From assembly GCA_034420695.1 (NCBI GenBank), contig DAOULB010000018.1, positions 1 through 64,000 of the forward strand: DNA of 64,000 nucleotides, read 5' to 3'. Below are positions 1 to 8,024 of the stretch, piece after piece. Under the pieces are notes generated by a model that was not told the origin of the DNA, ran no database searches, and worked only from the letters and a program-made list of their open reading frames with translations. Both the position numbers and the translations under genes were made by a program. The stretch is from Io17-Chloro-G2 sp034420695. Lineage in GTDB: Bacteria; Chloroflexota; Dehalococcoidia; Lucifugimonadales; UBA3495. Numbering within the stretch: position 1 is the stretch's first letter; every line of letters starts with the position of its first letter.

Positions 1-81
1 GGACCTGCTGCGTCAAAGGGTACTGCATCGTCGTGCCGCCTGACCTTCATGCCGGGGCAGCTTCATTGCCCGCGGCCTTTT

Positions 82-231
82 TCAATCTCCTTCACCAAAA
101 GTGCGGAAGAGCCAAATGACGGGGTCCACCTCAATGTGCTCCAAGACCAAATCAGACCGTTCCCGTGTGCTTGATCCCGGTTCACCAATTGGTGCAATAA
201 CAAAACAGACCTTCTCATCTTCCTGTGGCAT
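82..231 (-). pseudogene. Truncated 5' end of a TIR-like / nucleotide-binding domain gene
   Basis: A 49-codon reading frame begins with ATG preceded by an AAGGAAC Shine-Dalgarno-like stretch. Its first ~33 residues contain FVIAPIGEPGS followed by TRERSDLVLEHI. This resembles the N-terminal strand-loop-helix of bacterial TIR-like or deoxyribosyltransferase-like domains, which typically read F(V/I)ISPIG...GS..R.RSD.V..(H/Y)II. After EHI the similarity ends and the frame closes within 16 codons, so only the start of the domain survives. The family match is from memory of the motif. The truncation is seen directly. It is probably a remnant of a defence or signalling gene. Confidence 0.45.
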
Positions 232-408
232 CTTTCTGTTCCTTGCATAGTTCTGTTGATCAGCTCTGGTGGCTGCGCATCCCCAGCCCTTCTTTCCAAG
301 ACCACCTCGCCGTAGGCGGCTTGTTCCTTGCTTGAAGTATCCGGGGCAGTATCGGGGCCATGAACTAGCTGTGAGCTGAGGGCTGGCGGCTATTCCGAGC
401 CGACGAAT

Positions 409-1107
409 TCAACGTCGCCTTTGGTAAGGAGGAGCATAGAATAGTTTCCTCAACCGAACTGCCTCTTCACTGGAAATGACCGGCGTTGAGCCACGTTGGG
501 GTACAATCCGACTTCGAGATATCCACTTTCCATCTAATCTATGCCTCTCCTCGACCTGAAATAGGTCAAATTCGATTCGGTCGATTTGGGTTCGAAAGAG
601 CAAACCAAGCTCAGTTAAAGTCGCGTCGACTTTGTGCCACGGCCTCAATATTTGAATATGCGGTTGGTAATTGCGTGAACCGAAGCAGTTTGTCCACGCG
701 GTAGAGGGTTTCCGACATCCTATATCTATCCTCGTTTCCAGCCGATAGATTCGTTCCCGCAACTCCTGGATTGCGGGGATCGCCGCGTTGCGTCTGGTTA
801 GTCGGATGCCAACTGAGTGAGCGCGTGGATCAATCTCCTCTCGGGGGTTCTCTCCGCCGGGTGCCAATACCATGAAGCGAGTTTCATCGATATTCGCAGC
901 TATGTGGAGGGGACGAGCCTCCTCATGTAGACCAGGAAGAGGCCTTCGACCATGATAAACAGTTAGGTGCAAGCCAGATTGTAATCTATTGAGCTTAACT
1001 CCATAAGACTCAGAGAAAAAGGTTCTGATTCGGTCCTCAGACTCCTTACATACCCTGAGCATGGCGTTGATTTCATACTTGTGGGTTCGAGGCCCCAAGG
1101 TCGTCAC
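409..1107 (-). CDS. Hypothetical protein, possibly 2H phosphoesterase-like
   Basis: 232 residues. The GTG start has AAGGTGG six bases upstream, a convincing ribosome binding site. The protein holds HLTV near residue 47 and PHIQI near residue 154. These are spaced like the two H-x-(T/S)-x motifs of the 2H phosphoesterase (LigT/CPDase) superfamily, but the second motif has Gln where Thr or Ser is expected, so activity is uncertain. No signal peptide or membrane segment is seen. It lies downstream of the HicB-like gene on the same strand. The coding sequence looks more AT-rich than the trp genes. Function is not recognised with confidence. Confidence 0.5.
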   Translation of the reverse strand: MTTLGPRTHKYEINAMLRVCKESEDRIRTFFSESYGVKLNRLQSGLHLTVYHGRRPLPGLHEEARPLHIAANIDETRFMVLAPGGENPREEIDPRAHSVGIRLTRRNAAIPAIQELRERIYRLETRIDIGCRKPSTAWTNCFGSRNYQPHIQILRPWHKVDATLTELGLLFRTQIDRIEFDLFQVEERHRLDGKWISRSRIVPQRGSTPVISSEEAVRLRKLFYAPPYQRRR

Positions 1108-1128
1108 GGAAGTCCACCTTCATATTAT

Positions 1129-1581
1129 CTAGTTCTCCCATTCCCTACCCTCACTTCCCCAATGACCTTCTTCGGCACTGGCTGGGGAAGGAACAGGATT
1201 CAGTCTTGGCTGAGTCCGTCTTCGACAAGATGGAGTCATCTGCCTAGGGAAACCGTGCAGAACACGGTCGACCTGAGGCAGGAGCCAGCCGAGACGCCGG
1301 GCAAGTTCCGCCTTGCCGATGCCTTGGTCTCTCATGCCTTGGTACAGCATTACTTTGACGGAGGTCAATGCCGGCAGCACCACGCAGGTCTCACCCTTTG
1401 ACGGTCCGGGGATGTCCCTGCGGTCGTGGATGCGGGCGGCAATGGCTTCTTCCAAGGCTTGAACGGCCCGGGCGATGGCCTCCTCCCGGTCCTCTCCGAA
1501 GGTGGTCAATTCCGGGAAGTCGGGGGAGGTCGCCAACAAAGTCCCGTCATCTTCTTCAAGGGTTATTTGATAGGAAAGCAT
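1129..1581 (-). CDS. HicB-like antitoxin with degenerate C-terminus
   Basis: The N-terminal ~55 residues are a HicB-type partial RNase H fold (YQITLEEDDGTLLATSPDFPEL, then a helix rich in EEAIARAVQALEEAI). Residues ~85-110 form a helix-turn-helix (GIGKAELARRLGW). HicB antitoxins normally neutralise HicA mRNA interferases and bind their own promoter. No hicA is seen on either side, so this is an orphan. After RVLHG the sequence turns low-complexity (PRQMTPSCRRRTQPRL). A neighbouring frame reads LHLVEDGLSQ, much like the usual last helix of the family, which suggests a frameshift. The annotated C-terminal ~45 residues are therefore doubtful. Confidence 0.6.
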   Translation of the reverse strand: MLSYQITLEEDDGTLLATSPDFPELTTFGEDREEAIARAVQALEEAIAARIHDRRDIPGPSKGETCVVLPALTSVKVMLYQGMRDQGIGKAELARRLGWLLPQVDRVLHGFPRQMTPSCRRRTQPRLNPVPSPASAEEGHWGSEGREWEN

Positions 1582-1685
1582 CAGTTCAAGTCTTGGGCAA
1601 CGGGTGGGCTGTTGTCAATGACTATGTTTCTTAATGACGAATGAGGATTCCCACACACATAGGTCCCAGCTTAAGGCCGGAATGG

Positions 1686-2033
1686 CTAGCTGGGGCTTTC
1701 TCCTTCATTCCAACCTTCTCCCACTTGAGAAAAGTTGGTGATAGTGACTTCTCCTTCGGGGAATTCGGCGACGATTTTCAGCTTGCCGCCCACGGCTTCG
1801 ATGTAGGAGCGGAGGCTGGAGACGTACACGTCGGTCCGTTGCTCTATCTTGGCGACGGCGGGCTGGTTTACTTTCAGCGTCTTCGCCAGGTCCCGCTGGG
1901 TTAGCGCCCGGGCCCGGCGCAACTCGTGCAACGGCATCTCGGCCAGAAGCTCGCTCTTCAGGGCATCAACGCGCTGCCGCCGTTCCGGCGTGAAGTCCTT
2001 GGTCAAATCAGTGAAGGGATGTCGTCCGCTCAT
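1686..2033 (-). CDS. higA: HigA-type XRE antitoxin
   Basis: 115 residues. The central helix-turn-helix (residues ~40-75: RARALTQRDLAKTLKVNQPAVAKIEQR) is of the XRE type, followed by VSSLRSYIEAVGGKLKIVAEFP. This is the typical layout of HigA antitoxins encoded after the toxin. The ATG overlaps the toxin stop by four bases (ATGA), so the pair is translationally coupled. It is expected to bind HigB and repress its own promoter. The last ~15 residues (after NFSQVGEGWNEGES) are encoded by a copy of an interspersed repeat also found near 8.04 kb. The native C-terminus may therefore have been replaced. Confidence 0.8.
   Translation of the reverse strand: MSGRHPFTDLTKDFTPERRQRVDALKSELLAEMPLHELRRARALTQRDLAKTLKVNQPAVAKIEQRTDVYVSSLRSYIEAVGGKLKIVAEFPEGEVTITNFSQVGEGWNEGESPS
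1701..1730. repeat. REP-like interspersed repeat, copy 1
   Basis: On the minus strand this reads CTC-loop-GGGAGAAGG followed by TTGGAATGAAGGAG. It closely matches the copy at 8025-8062 (CTC-loop-GGGAGAAGG then TTAGGATGAGGGGG). The left hairpin arm is imperfect here. It forms the 3' end of the higA reading frame. Confidence 0.45.
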
Positions 2034-2392
2034 TCGATTAGTCCCTCCCGGCGAAGTTCTTCCAAATGTTTATCGTACAGGTCGTCGGCTATTGGCACAT
2101 ACTGCTGGTAGAAGCGGTCGTTACCCGTCTTGTCGCCTCCAATGAGCAGGATGGATGTTCGTCTGGGGTCAAAGGCGTAGAAGACTCGGAGGGGTCTACC
2201 CGCTTGTTGCGCCCGCAGTTCCCGCATCCGGCCGTGGCGGGAACCCCGAACATCCGAGGAGTAAGGGTAGGGAAGGTCTGGACCGTGTTCCATGAGCAAT
2301 TCGACCCTGGCGGCGACGGCGTCCTGCTGCGCCTCTGTCAGGCCGCTCCACCAATCTCCAAACTGGTCGGTGTACTCAACCTCCCAAGACAT
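2030..2392 (-). CDS. higB: HigB/RelE-type toxin (Gp49-like)
   Basis: 120 residues matching the phage-derived Gp49/HigB branch of RelE toxins: WWSGLTEAQQDAVAARVELL, then HGPDLPYPYS, SRHGRMRELR, RPLRVFYAFDPRRT and LLIGGDKTGNDRFYQQYVPIAD. These toxins cleave mRNA on the ribosome. The conserved basic and aromatic residues of the C-terminal half are present, so the toxin looks intact. The start ATG follows GAGGT. It lies 84 bp downstream of trpB on the same strand, in the place where trpA is often found, and is coupled to the HigA gene. Confidence 0.85.
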   Translation of the reverse strand: MSWEVEYTDQFGDWWSGLTEAQQDAVAARVELLMEHGPDLPYPYSSDVRGSRHGRMRELRAQQAGRPLRVFYAFDPRRTSILLIGGDKTGNDRFYQQYVPIADDLYDKHLEELRREGLIE

Positions 2393-2476
2393 ACCTCATT
2401 ATATTCCTTGAACGGAATCAAGGGTAGTCGTAGCGGGCACGGCGAGCGCTTCTCAGTGGTGAGCCATGGGCGTCAG

Positions 2477-3685
2477 CTAAATGTCCAGGCCGGAGGCTTC
2501 GGCTACTATGTGGATGTCTTTGTCGCCGCGGCCGCTTAGGCAGACTAGGATGGTCTGGTCGGGGGGGAGTTGGGCGGCGAGCTGGGCGGCGTGGTAGATG
2601 GCGTGGGAGGGCTCGAGGGCGGGGATGATGCCTTCGGTGCGGGAGAGGAGGTGGAAGCCTTCCAGGGCCTGCCGGTCGTTGACGGCAAGGTATTGGGCGC
2701 GGCCGGACTCCTTGAGGTGGCTGTGCTCGGGGCCGACGCCGGGGTAGTCGAGTCCGGCGGAGATGCTGTGGGTCTCGCGCACCTGTCCGTTCCTGTCCTG
2801 AAGCAGGTAGGACATTGAGCCGTGGAGCACGCCGGGTCGGCCGGCGCTCAAGGTAGCCGAGTGGCGCTCGCTGTCCAAGCCTTCGCCTCCGGCCTCGACG
2901 CCGATAAGCTCGACGGTCTCATCGAGGACGAAGGCGTGAAAGGTGCCGATGGCGTTGCTTCCTCCACCGACGCAGGCCATGACGTAATCGGGCAGCTTGC
3001 CTTGGGAATTGATGAACTGTGCCCGGGCCTCTTGGCTGATGACGGCTTGGAAGTCGCGCACCAGCATGGGGTAGGGGTGAGGGCCGACGGCGCTGCCGAT
3101 GAGGTAGTGGGTGGTCTCGACGTTGGTGACCCAATCGCGGATGGCCTCGTTGATGGCGTCCTTCAGGGTCTTGGTGCCGGACTCGACGGGGATGACCTCG
3201 GCCTCCAGCAGGCGCATGCGGTAAACGTTGAGGGACTGGCGGCGCACGTCCTCGGAGCCCATGTACACGATGCATTCCAGCCCCATCATGGCGCAGGCGG
3301 TGGCGGAGGCGACGCCGTGCTGGCCGGCGCCGGTCTCGGCGATAATCCGGCCTTTGCCCATGTGCTTGGCCAGCAGGGCTTGGCCCAAGGCGTTGTTTAT
3401 CTTGTGGGCGCCGGTGTGGGCCAGGTCCTCCCGCTTCAGGAAGATGCGGGCGCCGCCGCAGTGGCGGGTCAGGTTGGCGGCAAAGTACAGCGGAGTGGGG
3501 CGCCCGGCGTAGTCGGTGAGCAGCCCGTCCAACTTCTGCCGGAACTCGGGGTTGTTCTTGGCGTCGTCGTAGGCCTGTTCCAGATCGTCCAAGGCGGCCA
3601 TGAGGGTCTCGGGGACGAATTTGCCGCCGAAATCGCCGAAGCGGCCCTGCTGGTCGGGGAACACGGGCTTGGTTTCTGCTGCCAT
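2477..3685 (-). CDS. trpB: Tryptophan synthase beta chain
   Basis: 402 residues. TrpB condenses indole with L-serine, using PLP, in the last step of tryptophan synthesis. Visible signatures are GRFGDFGGKFVPETL at the N-terminus, the PLP-lysine region HTGAHKINNALGQ (residue ~90), ETGAGQHG and the phosphate-binding GGGSNAIG. Length is normal for the TrpB1 type. ATG at 3685 is chosen over the upstream TTG because GGGAG stands eight bases before it. It is the last recognised trp gene of the operon. The partner trpA does not follow; the next gene is higB. Confidence 0.97.
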   Translation of the reverse strand: MAAETKPVFPDQQGRFGDFGGKFVPETLMAALDDLEQAYDDAKNNPEFRQKLDGLLTDYAGRPTPLYFAANLTRHCGGARIFLKREDLAHTGAHKINNALGQALLAKHMGKGRIIAETGAGQHGVASATACAMMGLECIVYMGSEDVRRQSLNVYRMRLLEAEVIPVESGTKTLKDAINEAIRDWVTNVETTHYLIGSAVGPHPYPMLVRDFQAVISQEARAQFINSQGKLPDYVMACVGGGSNAIGTFHAFVLDETVELIGVEAGGEGLDSERHSATLSAGRPGVLHGSMSYLLQDRNGQVRETHSISAGLDYPGVGPEHSHLKESGRAQYLAVNDRQALEGFHLLSRTEGIIPALEPSHAIYHAAQLAAQLPPDQTILVCLSGRGDKDIHIVAEASGLDI

Positions 3686-3788
3686 GGTCAAATCTCCCTA
3701 CCTGGGACTCAGGTACTCCAGTATTTTGGAACCCTGGCACTACAGAGTTCCGGGACAAAGGGATCAAGGAAATATGGGACACCGGAAA

Positions 3789-4487
3789 TCACCGGGCGGC
3801 GCGGGCGTTGTCCACGAAGGCGCGGATTTTTTCGTGGTCCTTGACGCCGCCGGTCTCGACGCCGCTGGAGACGTCGACTCCCCAGGGCCGCACCCGGCTG
3901 ACCGCCTCGCCGACGGTGTCCGGGGTGAGCCCGCCGGCCAGGATGAAGGAATGTCCGCGGACGGAAAGGGCGGCGGCAACATCCCAGTTGAAGCTCTCAC
4001 CGGTGCCGCCGGGGATGCCCTGCACCAGCCGGTCGAGGGTAACCAAGTGGCCGGCGTCGGAGTAGGCGTCAACGCTTTCGGACAACTCCTGCCAACCGGG
4101 GTTTGGATTTTCTGCCCCGCCACCGGGAGCGGGAGACTGCAGGCCGCCGGGGACGTGGAGCACCTTGATGACCCGGCCATTGACGCCGTCGCAGTAGGAC
4201 AGGGACTCTTGGCCGCAGAGTTGGACCAAGTCCAGCCCACAGGCATCGATGGCGTGGTTGACTTCCCCCAAGGGCTGGTCGGCGAAGAGGCCGACTACTT
4301 CGGGGGCCAGTCGTTCATTGCATTTCCGGGCGGACTTGATTCCGGATACGACGGCCGCGGCGTCGGGAATATCGACGCGGCGGGGCCTTCCCGGAACGAA
4401 GACAATGCCGATGAAATCGGCCCCGGCATTGGCGGCGGCCAAGGCGTCATCGAGATTGCGGATGCCGCAAATCTTAACTTTAGTCAT
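3789..4487 (-). CDS. trpF: Phosphoribosylanthranilate isomerase
   Basis: 232 residues from the chosen ATG, which begins MTKVKICGI, the canonical TrpF start with the catalytic cysteine. The enzyme performs the Amadori rearrangement of PRA to CdRP. The TIM-barrel landmarks ADFIGIVF, VGLFADQP, DLVQLCGQES and the phosphate-binding LAGGLTPDTV...DVSSGVE are present. A longer frame exists upstream but would add 24 residues inside trpC. The chosen start overlaps the trpC stop by eight bases, consistent with coupled translation. Confidence 0.95.
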   Translation of the reverse strand: MTKVKICGIRNLDDALAAANAGADFIGIVFVPGRPRRVDIPDAAAVVSGIKSARKCNERLAPEVVGLFADQPLGEVNHAIDACGLDLVQLCGQESLSYCDGVNGRVIKVLHVPGGLQSPAPGGGAENPNPGWQELSESVDAYSDAGHLVTLDRLVQGIPGGTGESFNWDVAAALSVRGHSFILAGGLTPDTVGEAVSRVRPWGVDVSSGVETGGVKDHEKIRAFVDNARAAR

Positions 4488-5334
4488 TTCCGCTGGAGCC
4501 ATTGCCACCGGAACCACTTCTGCTTGAGTCAATTCCGGCCGCGGGAACTTCCTGACCACTCAGTTCCCGAACCTTTTGGCCCACATCGGGGGCGGTGACC
4601 AGGGCCTCTCCGACCAGGACGGCGTTGACGCCCAAGGGGGTCAGGCGATGGAGGTGGTCCCGGTTGTGGATCCCGCTCTCGCTGACGATTATCTTGCCCC
4701 GGGGCACCTTGGGGGCAACCTCCTCGGTGACGGCGAGGTCGGTGTTGAAGGTGCGGAGGTCGCGGTTGTTGATTCCGATGATTTCGGCCCCGGCCTCCAA
4801 GGCCGTTTCCAACTCGGCTTGGTCGTGGACCTCCACCAAGCACTGCATCCAGAGGGACTGGGCGGCGGCCAGCAACTGTTTCAGCAAGGCGGGTTCCAGG
4901 ACGGCGACAATCAGCAGCATGGCGTCGGCCCCGGCGGCCCGGGCCTCATAGACCTGATAGGGGTCGAAAATGAAGTCCTTGCGGAGCACGGGCAGGCGCT
5001 GGGATGCGCCGGAGGCCTTGACCTGCTCCAAGTGGGCCAGTTCACCCTCGAACCGGGGGTCGGTCAACACGGACAGGGCGGCGGCGCCGTTGGCGGCGTA
5101 GGTGCGGGCCAAGTCCAAGGGGTCGAAGTTTGGGCGCAGCAGCCCGCGGGAAGGGGAGGACTTCTTGATTTCGGCGATCAGGCGCACGCCGCCGCCGAGG
5201 AGGGCCCCGGAGAAGTTTAATGGCACGGGCTGGGCAGCGGCCTTGGCTTCCAGCTCGGACAGGGGGACGGTCTGCTTGCTGCGGGCCAGTTCGCCGGTCT
5301 TGGCGGCGACGATTTCGTCGAGGATGTTTGGCAT
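4480..5334 (-). CDS. trpC: Indole-3-glycerol phosphate synthase
   Basis: 284 residues starting MPNILDEIVAAK. It catalyses ring closure of CdRP to indole-3-glycerol phosphate. Conserved barrel motifs are visible: IAEIKKSSPSRG, ALSVLTDPRFEG, VLRKDFIFDPYQ, EVHD, GINNRDLRTF and VSESGI. The last ~25 residues (SSRSGSGGNGSSGND) are a Ser/Gly-rich tail not typical of the family. The ATG lies two bases after the stop of the DUF2283 gene, so it is probably co-translated with that gene. Confidence 0.96.
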   Translation of the reverse strand: MPNILDEIVAAKTGELARSKQTVPLSELEAKAAAQPVPLNFSGALLGGGVRLIAEIKKSSPSRGLLRPNFDPLDLARTYAANGAAALSVLTDPRFEGELAHLEQVKASGASQRLPVLRKDFIFDPYQVYEARAAGADAMLLIVAVLEPALLKQLLAAAQSLWMQCLVEVHDQAELETALEAGAEIIGINNRDLRTFNTDLAVTEEVAPKVPRGKIIVSESGIHNRDHLHRLTPLGVNAVLVGEALVTAPDVGQKVRELSGQEVPAAGIDSSRSGSGGNGSSGND

Positions 5335-5335
5335 G

Positions 5336-5542
5336 TCAGGGAATCTCGACTTCTTCGTTATTGACCATGCTGGCAAAGGAACCAAGGAGGAAGTTCTTGG
5401 CACCTTGAATCTCAAAGAGCACGGGACTTCCCTCGCAATCGAAGTGCGCTATTACACCGTCTCGTTCTTCGGCGTGGTCAATCTTTCCGCCTTCCAATTC
5501 CAAAACAAGGATATCAACGTCAGGGCTGTACTTGACCTTCAT
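5336..5542 (-). CDS. DUF2283 domain protein
   Basis: 68 residues matching the small DUF2283 family: MKVKYSPDVDILVLEL, then KIDHAEERDGVIAHFD and PVLFEIQGAKNFL. DUF2283 genes commonly pair with DUF4258-type genes in arrangements resembling toxin-antitoxin modules. Here a DUF4258-like C-terminal fragment overlaps its start. A strong AGGAGG lies just before the ATG. It sits between trpD and trpC, so it is co-transcribed with tryptophan synthesis. Its function is unknown. Confidence 0.75.
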   Translation of the reverse strand: MKVKYSPDVDILVLELEGGKIDHAEERDGVIAHFDCEGSPVLFEIQGAKNFLLGSFASMVNNEEVEIP

Positions 5543-5672
5543 ACCACGCCCTCCTAGCAGGATATGCAGTGACTACTACCATTTCACCATTCGTTTCGTA
5601 TATTACTCTAAGCAAATAGGCATCATCCAACGGAGCCTGCGAAATCAGTCTTCCGTGTTGACCGGCAAGAAC
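5520..5672 (-). pseudogene. C-terminal remnant of a DUF4258-like gene
   Basis: An open frame of 50 codons reads HGRLISQAPLDDAYLL, RVIYETNGEMVVVTAYPARR, then WYEG. This is the C-terminal signature of DUF4258-like proteins that accompany DUF2283 genes. A stop codon lies directly upstream and there is no ATG or SD, so the N-terminal half is missing. It overlaps the DUF2283 gene by 23 bp in another frame. The rest of the trpD-trpC gap (to 5855) shows nothing recognisable. The family assignment comes from motif memory. Confidence 0.5.
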
Positions 5673-5854
5673 CTAAGTGGGATTCCTAAGTGTAGCTACA
5701 ACTGAGTCTTGGTCAATCGAAAATCCCCGGCGCGCTGCCGTGGCCATTTTCTCCAATGCATGACTAGTAAACCGAATTGGCTTGTCGATCACGCTTCATT
5801 AACATCCAGCCGTTTTAATCCGACCCAAGATGTCCACCCGTGTTCCCGGAGCGC

Positions 5855-6871
5855 TCATTCCAGCGACTGGCTCAGGGAGACCAGGGCGTCCAGCTTCTGA
5901 AGGGCGCCGCCGCTGTCGATTACCGATGCGGCCTGGGTTACGCCTTGGGCCAGGGTATCGACTTTGTCACCGGCCAGGAGGACGGCGGCGGAGTTGAGGA
6001 GGACGGTGTCCCGCACCGGGCCCTGCTCACCGGTGAAGAGGCGGCGCATGGCAGCAGCGTTTTCTTCCTTGGAGCCGCCGGCGATGTCGGCCACGGAGCA
6101 GGGGGGGAGGCCGGTTTCAGCGGGGTCCAGGACCCAATGACGGACTTCCCCTCCCTGGAGCTCCCACACGGAGTTTTCGCCGGACAGGGAGAGTTCGTCC
6201 ATTCCGCCGTGGCCGTGGACCACCAGCACGCGGTGGGCACCCAACAGTTTCATAACTTGGGCCATGGTATCACCCAAGGCAGGGTTGCCCACGCCAAGGA
6301 CCTGGCTCTGGGCCCTGGCTGGGTTGGTAAGCGGGCCCAGGATGTTGAACACGGTGCGGATGCCGATTTCCCGGCGGACCGGCGCGGCGTGCCTCATGGC
6401 GGGGTGGAAGGCCGGGGCGAACATGAAGCCGATGCCGATTTCGTTGACGCAGCGGGCTACCGAGTCTGGTGTTAGTTCCAGCTTGACCCCCAAGGCCTCG
6501 AGCACGTCGGCGGCGCCGCAGTTGCCGGAGGCGGCGCGGTTGCCGTGCTTGGCGACCTTCAGCCCGGCGGCGGCGGCCACGAAGGCGGTGGCGGTGGAGA
6601 TGTTGAAGGTGTTCTTGCCATCGCCGCCGGTGCCGACGGAGTCGACCAGGGGGCCATCGGCTTCGACCCGGAGGGCCTTTTCCCGCATGACGGTGGCCAT
6701 GCCGGCTATTTCGGCCGGGGTCTCGCCCTTCAGGTGGAGAGCGGTGAGAAAGGAACCCAACTGGGCCGGGGTGGCCCCGCCCTCCATGATTTGGCCCATG
6801 ACCGAGGAGGCGTCCTGGAAGTCCAGGGAGCGTCCCGCAACCACGGCGTCGATTGCTTCGCGAATGTCCAA
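5855..6871 (-). CDS. trpD: Anthranilate phosphoribosyltransferase
   Basis: 338 residues, the family's normal length. It transfers the phosphoribosyl group of PRPP to anthranilate. The PRPP-binding GTGGDGKNTFNIST (residue ~80) and KHGNRAASG are intact, as are the anthranilate-binding RTVFNILGPLTNPA and HGHGGMDELS. It follows the antitoxin/ParE pair by 45 bp on the same strand and is part of the T-box-controlled trp operon. Confidence 0.96.
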   Translation of the reverse strand: MDIREAIDAVVAGRSLDFQDASSVMGQIMEGGATPAQLGSFLTALHLKGETPAEIAGMATVMREKALRVEADGPLVDSVGTGGDGKNTFNISTATAFVAAAAGLKVAKHGNRAASGNCGAADVLEALGVKLELTPDSVARCVNEIGIGFMFAPAFHPAMRHAAPVRREIGIRTVFNILGPLTNPARAQSQVLGVGNPALGDTMAQVMKLLGAHRVLVVHGHGGMDELSLSGENSVWELQGGEVRHWVLDPAETGLPPCSVADIAGGSKEENAAAMRRLFTGEQGPVRDTVLLNSAAVLLAGDKVDTLAQGVTQAASVIDSGGALQKLDALVSLSQSLE

Positions 6872-6916
6872 CAGTTGTTGCTCCGTTTATGGGTGATCGG
6901 AATCAGGAAGAGGGGA

Positions 6917-7213
6917 TCATAGAAAATCCGATTCCCTCATAATTTGGCCACCTCCCGACACAGCCATGATTCTTACTTCATCCCCAATCAGCCGATATGT
7001 GACCAAGTAGTTTCTCACAATTAGTTGGCGAATTTCCCGAGAGCGAAACCCAGGTACCCAGCGGCCCATCTCCGGAAAGTCCGCAAGCAGCCCAACGGCA
7101 TCGTATATCCGGTCGATTGAGGCCGCACCATATTGCCTAAAGTGTCTGGATACGTCAGATTCAATCCTGTACAGGTCATCTAGGGCGTCCGGCGTCCAGA
7201 TTATTTGCGCCAT
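6917..7213 (-). CDS. ParE/RelE-family toxin
   Basis: 98 residues with the ParE-like fold pattern: IIWTPDALDDLYRIESDVSR, AASIDRIYDAVGLLADFPEMGR, EIRQLIVRNYLVTYRLIGDEVRIM. ParE proteins poison gyrase, whereas RelE relatives cleave mRNA; the sequence alone does not decide. It starts inside the upstream antitoxin gene (13 bp overlap). The pair is inserted between trpG and trpD in the same transcription direction. Confidence 0.8.
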   Translation of the reverse strand: MAQIIWTPDALDDLYRIESDVSRHFRQYGAASIDRIYDAVGLLADFPEMGRWVPGFRSREIRQLIVRNYLVTYRLIGDEVRIMAVSGGGQIMRESDFL

Positions 7214-7395
7214 TCCTGTATTCGGAGCCTAACTTCCTCGTGGGGGATTCCCTTCCCTTCGGCTATTTGTTTCTCCCCTCGCTCGATTCTGTATAGGACA
7301 TAAAGCCGGTCCATCGCCTCTGCGATAATCTCATCTGCCCTTGCTTCTTCTGGAAGCTCTTGCATTAGCCTGATGATTTCCTCTTTAGCGGTCAT
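7201..7395 (-). CDS. Antitoxin of the ParE-like toxin
   Basis: 64 residues: MTAKEEIIRLMQELPEEARADEI, then EAMDRLYVLYRIERGEKQIAEGKGIPHEEV. This is typical of the short helical antitoxins that precede ParE toxins. Its ATG overlaps the trpG stop as ATGA, and its end overlaps the toxin start. Translation of trpG, antitoxin and toxin is therefore chained. The longer open frame upstream lies inside trpG and is rejected. Confidence 0.75.
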   Translation of the reverse strand: MTAKEEIIRLMQELPEEARADEIIAEAMDRLYVLYRIERGEKQIAEGKGIPHEEVRLRIQEWRK

Positions 7396-7985
7396 TGGCT
7401 CGGCTCCTTTCCATATGCTGCCACCAGGTCCAGGAAGTTTTGGAGGAGGTGCTTGCCGTCGGGGGTCATGATGGACTCGGGGTGGAACTGGACTCCCTCG
7501 ACGGGGTGCTCCTTGTGGCGCAGGCCCATGATTAGGCCGTTGTCGGTTCGGGCGGTTACCTCCAGGCAATCGGGCACGGTTTCCGGGTAGACCACCAGGG
7601 AATGGTAGCGGATGGCCTCGAAGGGGTTGGGCAGCCCGGCCAGTACCCCGGCGCCGTTGTGGTGGACCATGGAGGTCTTACCGTGGCGGATTTCCCCGGC
7701 TTGGTCCACCCGGGCCCCGTAGACGTAGCCGACGCACTGGTGCCCCAGGCACACGCCGAGGGTGGGGATGTGCTCTCCGAAATGGCGAATAACGTCATTG
7801 GAGATGCCGGCTTCCTTGGGGGTACAGGGGCCAGGGGATACCACGATGCCCTGGGGGGCCATTTCCTCTATCTGCTCCAAGGTAATCATGTCGTTGCGGT
7901 GGGTGGCGACGCGGGCCCCCAGTTCCGAAAGGTACTGGTAGAGGTTGTAGGTAAAGCTGTCGTAGTTGTCAATCAGTAATAACAT
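7392..7985 (-). CDS. trpG: Anthranilate synthase glutamine amidotransferase subunit
   Basis: 197 residues from MLLLIDNYDSFTYNL. It supplies ammonia from glutamine to TrpE. The class-I amidotransferase triad is present: nucleophile Cys in GVCLGHQ (residue ~79) and His/Glu in QFHPES (residue ~170). SPGPCTP marks the oxyanion region. The chosen ATG gives the family's standard N-terminus. It is separated from trpE by a VOC gene. Confidence 0.96.
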   Translation of the reverse strand: MLLLIDNYDSFTYNLYQYLSELGARVATHRNDMITLEQIEEMAPQGIVVSPGPCTPKEAGISNDVIRHFGEHIPTLGVCLGHQCVGYVYGARVDQAGEIRHGKTSMVHHNGAGVLAGLPNPFEAIRYHSLVVYPETVPDCLEVTARTDNGLIMGLRHKEHPVEGVQFHPESIMTPDGKHLLQNFLDLVAAYGKEPSQ

Positions 7986-8024
7986 AGCGGCTGCTCCCAT
8001 GCAGCGGACAAGGGAATCCCCATG

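Noticed and set aside
1582..1685. A short hicA partner upstream of the orphan hicB
   Set aside because: All minus-strand frames in this gap were read and none gives the HicA pattern.
2822..3844. A 340-codon open frame on the plus strand opposite trpB and the trpF gap
   Set aside because: It is antisense to trpB, Gly/Ala-rich with no recognisable domain, and arises from the high GC of trpB.
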